Shown: positions 52,023 through 61,180 of the stretch, in pieces
How the letters are laid out: every line of letters starts with the position of its first letter
Numbering within the stretch: position 1 is the stretch's first letter
Assembly: GCF_000243235.1 (NCBI RefSeq)
Contig: NZ_JH594606.1
Span: 2,290,572 to 2,354,571 of the forward strand
Length of the DNA stretch: 64,000 bases
Reading direction: 5' to 3'
Origin: Gillisia limnaea DSM 15749
Lineage (GTDB): Bacteria > Bacteroidota > Bacteroidia > Flavobacteriales > Flavobacteriaceae
The notes under the pieces: model-generated
Databases searched by the model: none
What the model saw: only the letters and a program-made list of their open reading frames with translations
What the model was told of the DNA's origin: nothing
Program-made: the position numbers and the translations under genes

Positions 52023-52832
52023 ATGAGAATCACAGTAATTATGATGGTACTTCTAAATATCCAGCTGCAAGCGCAGGAATTTAAGAAACCGGTAAAATTT
52101 AAAAATACCGTTAAAGTATTAAACATGGGGACTTTCCATATGGGATATACTCCTGATGCCAATACCACCGAATTTGATGAGCACGATCAAAGAAATATCG
52201 ATCAAGTACATAAAATAGCTCAATCTATTGCAGAATTTAAACCCACCGTAATTCTTGTAGAAAGCCTCCCGGAAAGAAATAGTGAAGTACAGAAAAATTA
52301 TAAAGATTATGTGGATAACCCTGAAATGAAATTTAAGAACCCTAGTGAGCTTGAATTGTTAGCTTTCGAAGTAGGTCGGCTTGCGGGAACAGAGCGAATT
52401 TATGGCATAGATTATAAAGAAGGCTATAACTACAGAATCGCAGAGAAAATAAATGACAACTACGGAATTGAAACTTATAAAAAATATTTTTCGATACTGG
52501 ATTCTTTAGAAAAACAATTTCCGGAAGAGGAGATGTCTGTACTTCAAAAATTACAAATGAGCAACAACCCCATATATAAAGATATGCTGCTAAATATAAA
52601 TGCTGATATCCTAACTCATATTTCTACTGAAGGTAATGCAGAAGGGGCAGATGAAGCTGCAAAATTTTATCACCGTAATCTGGTGATGTATTCCAACCTA
52701 AACCAAATCAAATTAGGTGAAGATGACCGCGTCTTTATACTTATGGGAGCCACCCATACCGCATTTTTTGATATGTGGATAGAGAGAAGCCCGAAGTATG
52801 AAATAATAAATACGAGTAATTATTTAAAGTAA
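52023..52832 (+). CDS. DUF5694 (TraB/PrgY-like) exported protein
   Basis: Seen: 269 residues. A short signal peptide ends ~17 (MVLLNIQLQAQ). Family-like segments are VKVLNMGTFHMGYTPDANTT, FKPTVILVESLPERN, ERIYGIDYKEGYNYRIAEKI and VFILMGATHTAFFDMWIERS. The GTFHMG, VE, and GATHT residues match the conserved His/Glu set of the TraB-Tiki-EreA fold, which includes peptidases and esterases. Function within the family is unknown. Monocistronic. Confidence 0.8.
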   Translation: MRITVIMMVLLNIQLQAQEFKKPVKFKNTVKVLNMGTFHMGYTPDANTTEFDEHDQRNIDQVHKIAQSIAEFKPTVILVESLPERNSEVQKNYKDYVDNPEMKFKNPSELELLAFEVGRLAGTERIYGIDYKEGYNYRIAEKINDNYGIETYKKYFSILDSLEKQFPEEEMSVLQKLQMSNNPIYKDMLLNINADILTHISTEGNAEGADEAAKFYHRNLVMYSNLNQIKLGEDDRVFILMGATHTAFFDMWIERSPKYEIINTSNYLK

Positions 52833-53069
52833 TATTAACAGAAGGGTTACCAATTCGGTTGAGAGCCAAGAAGCTTACCTTTTCTAATTTCATCAAAATG
52901 AATTAATTATAAGCAAATTCCATTACTTTTTCAAGAAGTTCATGTGGTCCTAACATTAAGATATATATTTTGAGTTAAAGTTTCAGATATTGTATTTCCC
53001 TTTAAAACTAAACTATTTTTTATTTCTGGACAGTATCCAATATTCTGCTATACCCATTTCTCAATCGTT

Positions 53070-56000
53070 TCAAGCCTCAATCGGCCAATCCTTATACTGC
53101 CCCTCGGCCTGCTCAATTACCTCTTTCAACAAATTATCCAGTTCAGAAAATGGTACTTTTCCCCGTAATTCTTTTTTCACTGCCAGCCGAATTGCCGCGC
53201 GGGCGTCTTCTTTTTTGGTCCAGTCGAGCTGCAGGTTTTTCTTGACGGAGTTTACTACAGTATGCACCAGGTCCTGAATGGGGCCGGTTTGGTTGAGTAA
53301 CTTTTCGTTGGCAGATAATAAGTCATAAAAAGCCAGTTCGTCTTCGGTTAAACCGAGTTGTTTGGTCCTGATGTCATCCTGCTGAAACTCAGTGGCGATG
53401 TCCAGCAGGTGCTTGATGGCGGCGATTGAATCCAGAGAGTTCTTATGGTAGTTGCTAAGTACCTTTTCCAGCTCGTCTTTCAGCTTTCTCATCCGGCGGA
53501 TGTTCTTGGGCATTCGCACTCTTATCTCGTCATTGATGATCCTGCGCAGCAATTCTACTTTGATATTCTCGTTGCCTTTTTCTTTTACAATGGCCTGGAA
53601 TCTATCGTCTACGATGGAAATATCGATCTTATCAAGGTTGTACATTTTTGCCAGGTCTACAATTTCCTGCGATTCCAGGGATTTGCTTATCAGGTCTTTT
53701 ATCTTTTCATTCTTTTCCCTGCGGGGGCCGGGAGGGAATTTGATCTTTCTTATGAGATGCCTGATCTTCTGAATGACCGCCAACTCTTCCTGGATCTCCC
53801 AAACACGCGGATCTGAACTGGTCATTGCCACCAGTTCGGCCAGCTTTCGCTCTTCGAGCAAAAAGCCATCGGTAACGGCATCAGATTTCAAAAGGCTGTT
53901 CACAACACTGCTGGACCATTTCATTTTGTCCATATCGGTCATTGCGTTGATACTTTCCGCAGAAAAATTACCTATCAAATCCTTTACTTTTTCAAATTGC
54001 TCCAGACAAAGTTTTACCGCGGCTTCAAGATCCAGAGTGGGTTTTCCTTCCCCGCCTCCGGCGGTGTATTTTTTGGTGGCTTCGGCCAAAAAGCCGGAAA
54101 TGCCTATAAAATCAACTACGAGTCCATTGGGTTTGTCTTTAAATACTCTGTTTACCCTTGCAATGGCTTGCATCAGGTTATGGCCTTTCATTATTTTATC
54201 CACATACATCGTATGGGCGCAGGGGGCATCAAATCCCGTGAGCCACATATCGCGAACAATCACGATTTGCAACGGATCCTCAGGTGTACGGAAACGCTTT
54301 TTTATGGCTTCCATCGCATCTTTGGTGCGTATGTGTGCATTCCAGTCGGTAGGATCTTTGCTGATGTTTCCGGTCATTATCACGGCTATTTCAGGGCAAC
54401 CTTCAAGTGCAGTGAGGGCGTTGTACATTTTAACGCAGTTCTTGCGGCTCATACAAACGATCATCGCTTTTCCTTCCAGGCTTGCTGTCCTGGCCCTGAA
54501 ATGGGTGAGGATTTCTTTGGCAACTCTTTCCACCCGGTCAGCAGCTCCGGCGGCATCTTCTATCGCTGCCCAAACAGCATTGTTCTCCTCGTCTTCATCT
54601 TCTTCCATTTCATCCAGCTCCTTATCATATTTGGCTTTGATGTTGAGCGGTACCATCTTTGGCTCGTAATAAATGGGCACCGTGGCACCGTCTTCTACGG
54701 CCTGTTTAATATCGTAGGTGTGAATGGTGGGGCCAAATACCTGTTGGGTATCGGCATCTTTGCCATCTACGGGAGTCCCGGTGAAGCCTATGAAGGAGGC
54801 ATTGGGTAAGGCGCGTCTTATGTTCTGCGCAAAGCCGCCGCTATGGAATCCATACTGGGTGCGGTGGGCCTCATCTGCCATCACGATGAGGTTGTAACGT
54901 TCAGAAAGAACAGGGTGGGAGAGCTCTTTTCCCGAAGCCAGTTCTTTCAAGCGGAATTTCTCAATGGTGGTAAAGATCACCCCGCCGCCATCGGTGCTCA
55001 GCAGGGCCCGCAGCTCATCTGTGGTATCGGCGTGTTGTACGTGGCCCACCAGGTCTTTGCACAGCACAAAATTCTCATAGAGTTGCTGGTCCAGGTCATT
55101 GCGGTCTACCTGGATAAGAATGGTGGGATTTTTCATTTCGGGCATTTGCCTGAGGATCCCGGTAAGGATGGCCATAGAAATGCTTTTGCCCGATCCCTGT
55201 GTGTGCCAGATCACTCCCAGCCTGCCGTCACCCGTGGGTTTTATATTTTCCACGGCAGAGTCCACCGCTTTTTTAATGCCCCAGTACTGATGATATTTTG
55301 CGCCTTTTTTGATTATTTTCCCGTTGTGGTCTTCGTGGAAAATGAAGTTTTGCAGGTAATTCAATAAGGTTTTCTTCGGAAATAATCCCTTCAGTAAGGT
55401 TTCCAGTTGCAGTTCCTGTTTCTGCTGAAGGTCATCCCCGTGCAGACTTTTCCACGGAGCAAACCACTTTAGGGATGAGTTGTACATCCCGTGCAGGGTT
55501 TCCAGCCCATCTGAAACTACCGTGATAGCATTGTAATCAAACAGCTGCGGAATATCCTGAAAGTAATGCCCAATTTGCCGGTGCGCGTTTTCCACGCCCA
55601 CCTCGGGATCAAACATATTCTTGAATTCAAACACAATGAGCGGCAGGCCGTTAATGAAGATGAGCAAATCTGTACGCCGGCTGTTCTTGCCAATGATCTT
55701 TACTTCATCTGCACATTCAAACGTATTTTTCTCAGGTTCTTTGTAGTTGATAGGGTATAGGTGCCGGGCCTGTTCTTTGCCCGAAGCATCTTTCCAGGTA
55801 ATGGAAACCCCCTGGGTCATTTTAAGATGAAAATCGCGGTTGCGGTGATCGAGATCCATTCCCTGGTGTTGCGTAAAAGCTGCCAGGGCTTCGTTAATGG
55901 CGGTTGCAGGAACATCGTGGTAGGAGCTCACTAAAAATTCCCGAAGGTCTTCCTCCAGCACCACCTTTTTCAAATCCCGCTGCAGGGAATTGCCCTCCTT

Positions 56001-56072
56001 ATAAGTGTATCCCAACTCCTGAAGGCACTCTATGGCAGCTTTTTGTACCGTAATCTCGATCATTTGTGTCAT
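53070..56072 (-). CDS. hsdR: type I restriction enzyme, R (motor/nuclease) subunit
   Basis: Seen: 1000 residues. An N-terminal PD-(D/E)xK nuclease domain includes RTDLLIFINGLPLIVFEFKN (~135-155). The helicase motor has Walker A WHTQGSGKSISMAIL near 290, DEAH-type MADEAHRTQYGF near 397, GFTGTPVD and later RIARVNRVFKDKPNG-type motif VI (QAIARVNRVFKD). A helical coupling domain ends the protein. Known: HsdR translocates DNA and cuts far from the recognition site, when bound to HsdM2S. Its ATG overlaps the end of hsdS by 4 bases (ATGA), so the two are cotranslated. Complete and apparently functional. Confidence 0.96.
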   Translation of the reverse strand: MTQMIEITVQKAAIECLQELGYTYKEGNSLQRDLKKVVLEEDLREFLVSSYHDVPATAINEALAAFTQHQGMDLDHRNRDFHLKMTQGVSITWKDASGKEQARHLYPINYKEPEKNTFECADEVKIIGKNSRRTDLLIFINGLPLIVFEFKNMFDPEVGVENAHRQIGHYFQDIPQLFDYNAITVVSDGLETLHGMYNSSLKWFAPWKSLHGDDLQQKQELQLETLLKGLFPKKTLLNYLQNFIFHEDHNGKIIKKGAKYHQYWGIKKAVDSAVENIKPTGDGRLGVIWHTQGSGKSISMAILTGILRQMPEMKNPTILIQVDRNDLDQQLYENFVLCKDLVGHVQHADTTDELRALLSTDGGGVIFTTIEKFRLKELASGKELSHPVLSERYNLIVMADEAHRTQYGFHSGGFAQNIRRALPNASFIGFTGTPVDGKDADTQQVFGPTIHTYDIKQAVEDGATVPIYYEPKMVPLNIKAKYDKELDEMEEDEDEENNAVWAAIEDAAGAADRVERVAKEILTHFRARTASLEGKAMIVCMSRKNCVKMYNALTALEGCPEIAVIMTGNISKDPTDWNAHIRTKDAMEAIKKRFRTPEDPLQIVIVRDMWLTGFDAPCAHTMYVDKIMKGHNLMQAIARVNRVFKDKPNGLVVDFIGISGFLAEATKKYTAGGGEGKPTLDLEAAVKLCLEQFEKVKDLIGNFSAESINAMTDMDKMKWSSSVVNSLLKSDAVTDGFLLEERKLAELVAMTSSDPRVWEIQEELAVIQKIRHLIRKIKFPPGPRREKNEKIKDLISKSLESQEIVDLAKMYNLDKIDISIVDDRFQAIVKEKGNENIKVELLRRIINDEIRVRMPKNIRRMRKLKDELEKVLSNYHKNSLDSIAAIKHLLDIATEFQQDDIRTKQLGLTEDELAFYDLLSANEKLLNQTGPIQDLVHTVVNSVKKNLQLDWTKKEDARAAIRLAVKKELRGKVPFSELDNLLKEVIEQAEGQYKDWPIEA

Positions 56073-57370
56073 AGGATTTCAGATAAAGTTTTTTCCACAT
56101 CTATTACACGGACTTCCCCGCTGATGAGTTTGGGCAATAAGGTGTCGCGGAGTTGAGTGAGGGTTTGGTTTTCCAAGGCATTCTGATTTATACTTTCATA
56201 ATATGGAAGTGTAATATTGTTGAATTCTATATTTACATCTTTAATTGGAACTACAACTTTAGCTGATTTTATAGCACTTGTTGAAAGATTTACCTGAACT
56301 CCACTGTTCGCCTGACTTCTTAAACGCTGAATAAAATCGGAGCTGTTAGTGAGTAAAAATACAAATGGATAATCAATACCATATTTGTTCGCTACACGTA
56401 GTAACCCGACCCGCTGATTAACAATATATTTATTGTCTTCGTTCATCAAAGCAGTATGTGCAAGGATGGTCATATTATCTTTCATATCGGTCATACTCAT
56501 TAGAATATCACCAGTTTTCAGAATAAATTTTTCCAAACCTTTACAATCACTTTTTTTAATCCAACTTTTGGTTCCGTCAGCCTTTAAACCACCTCCTTTA
56601 AGAATATGACCCATTTTAAAAATATGAAAGCTATTTTGTTCTTCCTCTTTAAGAAGTTGCTTACTTTTAAAAGCATATCCATTGGAAAATCTGATTATAT
56701 CTTCCAAAGTTTTTACTTCCCATCCTTTCGGAATTTCCCCCAATTCAGATTCTACAAATTCACCGTCCTGAAAAGGCCCAAAATCAAAAAACCAATGTTT
56801 GTATAGTGCCATAGCCATTTCCTCCAAAGTTTTGTTCATCTGGAGGTTGAGTTCGATTTTATCATCTATAGCGGAGAGGATGGAGGCGATGGACTCTCTT
56901 TCCTTTTTTTCGGGAAATGGAATAATTATTTCCCTCAATTCCTTTAGATTAATTGTGGCTTGAACTGAAGTAGTAGCAATTTGTTGTAAAATATTTTGAG
57001 CAAAAGGTGCTCTTAAATAATACATTACCCAATTTGGCGAAAACTCGTTTAAGACGGGAATTACTGCCAGTGCTCTTACCACGTTATAACCTATCATTTC
57101 ACGAGGAACAGTATACACTGCACCAAGCGAACCGACAAGAGAAACTAATAGTTCACCTCCTCTAAGTCTGGTTTTTTTATATTTTTCTTCTACATTTTTA
57201 GAGACAAAATGCAGGTCATTAATATTAAATGAATTACCTGTAAGATTGTTAATTTTTAAGATCGGAACACCATTGGGATCGTGTTTTCCTGGTTGAACAA
57301 TTCCGTAGGATATTCCCCTATCTTGATCTACAATATCTTTAAGTTTATATGTTTTCCAGTTTTGCGGCAT
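56069..57370 (-). CDS. hsdS: type I restriction enzyme, S (specificity) subunit
   Basis: Seen: 433 residues with two target-recognition domains, ~1-150 (starting NWKTYKLKDIVDQDRG) and ~215-375 (GWEVKTLEDIIRFSNGYAFK), each followed by a long conserved helix (RESIASILSAIDDKIELNLQ; then ENQTLTQLRDTLLPKLISGE). Repeats symmetric around the centre are the normal HsdS plan. It determines the split DNA target. It lies 3.6 kb away from hsdM rather than next to it, separated by three unrelated genes. Confidence 0.95.
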   Translation of the reverse strand: MPQNWKTYKLKDIVDQDRGISYGIVQPGKHDPNGVPILKINNLTGNSFNINDLHFVSKNVEEKYKKTRLRGGELLVSLVGSLGAVYTVPREMIGYNVVRALAVIPVLNEFSPNWVMYYLRAPFAQNILQQIATTSVQATINLKELREIIIPFPEKKERESIASILSAIDDKIELNLQMNKTLEEMAMALYKHWFFDFGPFQDGEFVESELGEIPKGWEVKTLEDIIRFSNGYAFKSKQLLKEEEQNSFHIFKMGHILKGGGLKADGTKSWIKKSDCKGLEKFILKTGDILMSMTDMKDNMTILAHTALMNEDNKYIVNQRVGLLRVANKYGIDYPFVFLLTNSSDFIQRLRSQANSGVQVNLSTSAIKSAKVVVPIKDVNIEFNNITLPYYESINQNALENQTLTQLRDTLLPKLISGEVRVIDVEKTLSEIL

Positions 57371-57442
57371 TAGTTGTTGTTTATTTCTTTTAGTGTCTCT
57401 GCTATCAGTAGTTGCGAAAACAAGGAATAACTTATGGATTTA

Positions 57443-58861
57443 TTAGGCAACGTATTTCTTTTTATAAGATTCTAAAAGTTTATTCAGTTTTTCTTCTTCT
57501 CTAAATTTATCAAAACCTGGATCATCGATATAATTCCAAGCAGGACATCCCTTTTCTAATGCAATTATCATGTGCTTATAGAAATTATCTCTATCTCCTT
57601 TATCTGCATAAATTAAGGCTAATGTTCCTTCGATATTTGGAAAATCTGGGTTTTCTTCTCTTGCTTTTTCAAGATATTTTAAGGCTTTGTTAAATTCCTT
57701 TTTCCTCCTGTACAATACTGCAAAATTATTGTATAACATAGCTTTATTTGGAAAACCAAGCTTTTCAGCTTTGAGAAAATCTTTTTCCGCCTCTTCATAT
57801 TTTCCTGTTTCCTCATAAAAATATCCTCTAGTGTTATAAACCTCTGGTGAATTAGGATTAATTTTTATAGCTAAACCGAAAGTTTTTTCAGCATCATCAA
57901 GTTTCCCTTTTTTAGTCAGGACATTTCCTTTTACCGAATAACTCCAATCTAAGTTTGGATTTTTTTCTATAGCCTTATTGGCATATTCTAAAGCTTTATC
58001 TAAATCGTCCGACAAATTATAGGAGTTAGCTAAATTTGCAATAGCAATTGCATATTCGGGTTCGATTTCTACTGCTTTTGTCAAATGTTTAATAGCATCA
58101 TTATAATTGTACGCATTGTTATAGGCAGCACCAACGTTATTTAATGCGGCGATATTATTGGGTTCAAGCTCAAGAACGTTTTTATACAATTCGATTTGGA
58201 TTAAAGGGTCTTTTCTAGAAAAAGCAAGGTCGAAAAACTCTCTAGCTCTTGTATTTAGGTTTTTCTTTTTTATTTCTTTTTCCTCTTTTTCTGGAATTTC
58301 TCCTACTCCATTGGTATTTGAAGCTAACATTGAACTTATGACTTCATTTCCTTTGACTTTGATTTCATCAATTACGTTTATACCATCTAATTCAATTTTC
58401 TTCGCGATTTCAGTTATTATGGGCTTAGCTTTTTGTTCAATTAACTCTTCTATTTTACCATTGTCAATATATTCCTGAATAACTTGATTTGCTTTCTGTT
58501 CTGCATATTTTGAAGCTTGAATCTGAATTAAATTTTCAATTTTATCGACTATTAATTTTCGCCCGAAAAAGTTAATTAGAAAAAGTATTATTGCTAGAGC
58601 AACACTCCCAATTAGTAGATAATTTTCAATTTTTGAGTTTAGTTTTTCAATTTTAGCGTCTGTCTCCAATGATAGTTTTTCCAAATCAGATTGAATGGAT
58701 TTTTCTAATGCATCGATTTTTAATTGAGTTTTTTCAATTTCAAAATTTTGCTTCAACAATTCGGTGTTGTAGTTGGTTTTTGAATCAATTTCCGTATTGC
58801 TATTAGACTGCGCGAAAACGGTGATATTTAAAAGCAGAATTAATATTAATAGTTTATTCAT
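57443..58861 (-). CDS. membrane-anchored TPR protein in the restriction island
   Basis: Seen: 472 residues. A Sec signal ends ~18 (LILLLNITVFAQ), a charged coiled coil follows (~28-75), then one membrane helix (~78-98, LIGSVALAIILFLINFFGRK). After an acidic linker with EKEEKEIKKK (~190), six or more tetratricopeptide repeats run to the C-terminus (EPNNIAALNNVGAAYNNAYN, NPNLDWSYSVKGNVLTKKGK, NPDFPNIEGTLALIYADKGD). Predicted topology puts the TPRs in the cytoplasm. No catalytic domain. It might be a scaffold or sensor in the surrounding defence locus. AT-rich compared with hsdR and hsdM. Confidence 0.75.
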   Translation of the reverse strand: MNKLLILILLLNITVFAQSNSNTEIDSKTNYNTELLKQNFEIEKTQLKIDALEKSIQSDLEKLSLETDAKIEKLNSKIENYLLIGSVALAIILFLINFFGRKLIVDKIENLIQIQASKYAEQKANQVIQEYIDNGKIEELIEQKAKPIITEIAKKIELDGINVIDEIKVKGNEVISSMLASNTNGVGEIPEKEEKEIKKKNLNTRAREFFDLAFSRKDPLIQIELYKNVLELEPNNIAALNNVGAAYNNAYNYNDAIKHLTKAVEIEPEYAIAIANLANSYNLSDDLDKALEYANKAIEKNPNLDWSYSVKGNVLTKKGKLDDAEKTFGLAIKINPNSPEVYNTRGYFYEETGKYEEAEKDFLKAEKLGFPNKAMLYNNFAVLYRRKKEFNKALKYLEKAREENPDFPNIEGTLALIYADKGDRDNFYKHMIIALEKGCPAWNYIDDPGFDKFREEEKLNKLLESYKKKYVA

Positions 58862-58886
58862 ATTTAATTTTGGTAATTGTTACATA

Positions 58887-58961
58887 CCGTCCCTCATAAA
58901 AACAGTGCGCGCTCGCTTTGCAGATTTTTCGCAGGACAATCCACTAAGCAAGCGAGGACGG
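58887..58961. repeat. imperfect inverted repeat between cyclase-like and TPR genes
   Basis: Outer arms CCGTCCCTC and GAGGACGG, with a second nested pair CTCGCTTTGC and GCAAGCGAG. A GC-rich hairpin in AT-rich surroundings, in the only long gap between the two genes. Confidence 0.55.
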
Positions 58962-59015
58962 AGTTTCGATTAAAGACTGGGTTGAGCATTGTTTTTACAG
59001 TGTTAATAGCAGTTA

Positions 59016-59942
59016 TTATTCAGCCCAATCTTCAGGAAATGGTTCATCTATATGTTTTCTATAGTCGGGATATTCATTTAGTTTTTTGTTCATTTTTTCT
59101 ACAACTTTTTCATCTCTTTTATCTATAACATCTACCCAACCAAAATTATGTAAAACACCCATAGTGTAATTTTGAGAAAGAAAATTAATACTCGCAATTA
59201 ATTGTGCTCTGCCTAATATACTTCTGGAGTTCCAGTTAAATTTCGGTGAGCACCTTAATCTATTAGCTAATATTAATCTGTTTTTTGTGAATTTAACTCT
59301 GGTATCAAAGTCAATAAAATTTAAATCAACAATATTCTTGTAGTCAAGTTTAGGTGTCAGATACCACTTGAATTCATCATAAACCTGAAAATCCAATGGA
59401 TTTGTGAATGGTTGAAATAAAGTGAATATCCTTTTCGATACATCTTCACTTTGCTTATCTAATTCTTGTGGTAGGTCACTATTAATTAATACTCGACACC
59501 CTTTAGAACGACTTTCTAATTTAGCAGCTTGGGTTACAGCATCTCCAAGTATAAACCTCCCTAATCTGTGGGATTGATTTGTTTCTATAATTTCGCCGAA
59601 CGCCATTCCGCCTCTACATAGAATACCTTTTTCAACTGCTTGATGCATAAATTTTGAACAGAAAACTACTACATCAGCTATTTGTTCGGACCAAATAAAT
59701 GCACAATCTGAAAGTTGAGTTATTTTTAAGCTAGTATTTCCTTTCCGTAATTTTAAAAGTAATTTTCTAAATTCCGCTAAGATTGAAGCTCCCAAAAATT
59801 GATTGGAAAACTTAGGAATATTATTATTTAACCAAGTTCTGTAATCCTCATGATTTAAAGCAATGTTATTGTTTGTAAGTGCAGAGATCCCTAGTATATC
59901 TACAAAAAATACGGCACCTTTATAATGTTGAAGTAATTCCAT
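59016..59942 (-). CDS. class III nucleotide-cyclase-like protein
   Basis: Seen: 308 residues, no membrane span. Cyclase-homology-domain features: metal-binding D15 in FFVDILGIS, second metal Asp D79 in QLSDCAFIW, the R110-G-G of RGGMAFGEIIE and GDAVTQAAKLES (133-144). This order and the long first insert are like the class III cyclases of phage-defence Pycsar systems, which make cCMP or cUMP. The transition-state Asn and Arg of classical cyclases are replaced by T137 and K141, so activity is unproven. The last ~120 residues are unassigned. Located between PLD-like and TPR genes inside the hsd locus. Which of them, if either, is an effector is unknown. Confidence 0.7.
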   Translation of the reverse strand: MELLQHYKGAVFFVDILGISALTNNNIALNHEDYRTWLNNNIPKFSNQFLGASILAEFRKLLLKLRKGNTSLKITQLSDCAFIWSEQIADVVVFCSKFMHQAVEKGILCRGGMAFGEIIETNQSHRLGRFILGDAVTQAAKLESRSKGCRVLINSDLPQELDKQSEDVSKRIFTLFQPFTNPLDFQVYDEFKWYLTPKLDYKNIVDLNFIDFDTRVKFTKNRLILANRLRCSPKFNWNSRSILGRAQLIASINFLSQNYTMGVLHNFGWVDVIDKRDEKVVEKMNKKLNEYPDYRKHIDEPFPEDWAE

Positions 59943-59983
59943 TTAAGTTCTTTTGTTAATTCTAATTGTCGCTAACGTCTCGT

Positions 59984-60088
59984 ATAACGCAAGTTGCGGC
60001 TTGGAATCTATAACTTGTCGGTTAAACACTTACTTTAAAAGGTAATCAAAAATGCCATTTTTGGGAGGCCTTCCGCAATTTGTGTTAT
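59984..60088. repeat. imperfect inverted repeat between PLD-like and cyclase-like genes
   Basis: Arms ATAACGCAAGTTGCGG and CCGCAATTTGTGTTAT match except at two positions and are 73 bases apart; a small inner palindrome AAAAATG-C-CATTTTT lies inside. Long palindromic intergenic elements that begin GTCGCTAACGTC remind me of elements seen beside accessory genes in Bacteroidota; identity not verified. Confidence 0.6.
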
Positions 60089-60107
60089 TCATTATTGTAA
60101 ACAGTTT

Positions 60108-60833
60108 TTATTCCACCATCTGTTTTCCAATTTCTTCTGGCCAAATTATAAATTGGCCATATTGACCACTTTTTTCAATTCCGCCAACTTCTTTTCCGCG
60201 TTTTGTTGTGACCCAATCATCATCTTTCTTATACATCAATTTTTCATCAGTCAACCAACTGTTAACTTTTCGACTGCTCAATCCGGTCAATTGAGATAAT
60301 TCTTTGGTTGTTAAAAGTTTTGAATTAGTATTAGATTCTGTTGAAGATTTTTCCTTTTTTCTTTTTGGGGATTCTTTATCACTGACTTTTTGCACTGAAA
60401 TTGTTCGATGTTCGCTACCTCTTTTAATTTTATCAGCTTCGTTTAATATTTGTTTGTATAATTCTTCATCATCAGCTTTTGAAACATATATGCCCATTTC
60501 AACATTATTTTGTTGTGAGTACATATAAAGATTCATTGAAGTAACTATAGCTTCTTTTTCATTTATGTAACACTTTGCGTGAAGGTCTTGATGAAAAAGA
60601 AGTTTAATATCATCTATATTTTCTAACCATTCACTATCTTTTGGATTTAAGTCGGCAACTTTACCGTAAATCATTATAATATCAATTCTGAATTTTGCTC
60701 TATCCTCTAATGCAATTTTCAATTGATTATTTAATTGTAAATACGGGCTTATCAGATAAAGCCTTTGCTCTGCATTATCAATTAATTTCCCTAAATAATA
60801 TGATACTCCTTGTGTATCTAAAAATTTTGCCAT
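60108..60833 (-). CDS. phospholipase-D-like nuclease with C-terminal winged-helix-like tail
   Basis: Seen: 241 residues. The PLD domain (~1-140) has LYLISPYLQLNNQLK and a single H-x-K motif LHAKCYINEKEAIVTSMNLY, with the asparagine/serine pattern of nuclease-type PLD proteins that dimerise to complete the site. A basic linker (SPKRKKEKSS) leads to ~172-241, LLTTKELSQLTGLSSRKVNS and EKLMYKKDDDWVTTKRGKEV, a helix-turn-helix like the tail of phage antirepressors. Inference: DNA-targeted phosphodiesterase, perhaps the executioner of the adjacent cyclase-like protein. No cyclic-nucleotide binding domain is recognisable. Confidence 0.75.
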   Translation of the reverse strand: MAKFLDTQGVSYYLGKLIDNAEQRLYLISPYLQLNNQLKIALEDRAKFRIDIIMIYGKVADLNPKDSEWLENIDDIKLLFHQDLHAKCYINEKEAIVTSMNLYMYSQQNNVEMGIYVSKADDEELYKQILNEADKIKRGSEHRTISVQKVSDKESPKRKKEKSSTESNTNSKLLTTKELSQLTGLSSRKVNSWLTDEKLMYKKDDDWVTTKRGKEVGGIEKSGQYGQFIIWPEEIGKQMVE

Positions 60834-61020
60834 TTTATTCTTTATTTCTCAATTATTTTAAGTTGTTTGCAACAATGCGCTAAATTTATTTTTTATTCCT
60901 TCTATAATTTATTTGCACCGACCATTACCGCTCTGTTCATTTTTTCAGGTTGTTCACAAATCGTAAACGCTTCAGAGAAATAAGCAGGTGAAGTTGTTTT
61001 ATAAGGACTACTTTTTATTT
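60834..61020. other. Promoter-containing gap before the PLD-like gene
   Basis: AT-rich, no gene seen. By position holds the promoter for the PLD-cyclase-TPR genes unless these are read from hsdM. Confidence 0.35.
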
Positions 61021-61180
61021 TTAAAATATTTTGTCAAAATTGGCCTTAATCTTTTCCTTTAATTCTTCCCCTTTTTCAAACTGTTCCAGCAACTGCGCTT
61101 TAAGGCTCTCCATTTTTTCTTCAAAAGGTATCCCGTCATCTTCTTCGGCTTCTGTGCCTATGTATATCCCGCACCTTCCA
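61021..61180 (-). pseudogene. duplicated 3' end of hsdM
   Basis: Reads GIYIGTEAEEDDGIPFEEKM, then ESLKAQLLEQFEKGEELKEK and IKANFDKIF with a stop at 61021-61023. The intact hsdM ends GIYVGTEAEEDDGIPFEEKM and so on. The two DNA segments are clearly homologous but differ at scattered bases, so the copy is not from a very recent event or comes from a related hsd locus. It has no upstream start in frame. Confidence 0.88.

Noticed and set aside
53445-55367. Long open frames on the plus strand opposite hsdR
   Set aside because: They mirror the strongly coding minus strand, have low-complexity serine/phenylalanine-rich translations and no family motifs.
57443-58861. TPR protein as a canonical Pycsar PycTM effector
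   Set aside because: PycTM proteins are small multi-helix membrane proteins; this one has a signal, a single helix and a large TPR domain, so only a looser link is proposed.
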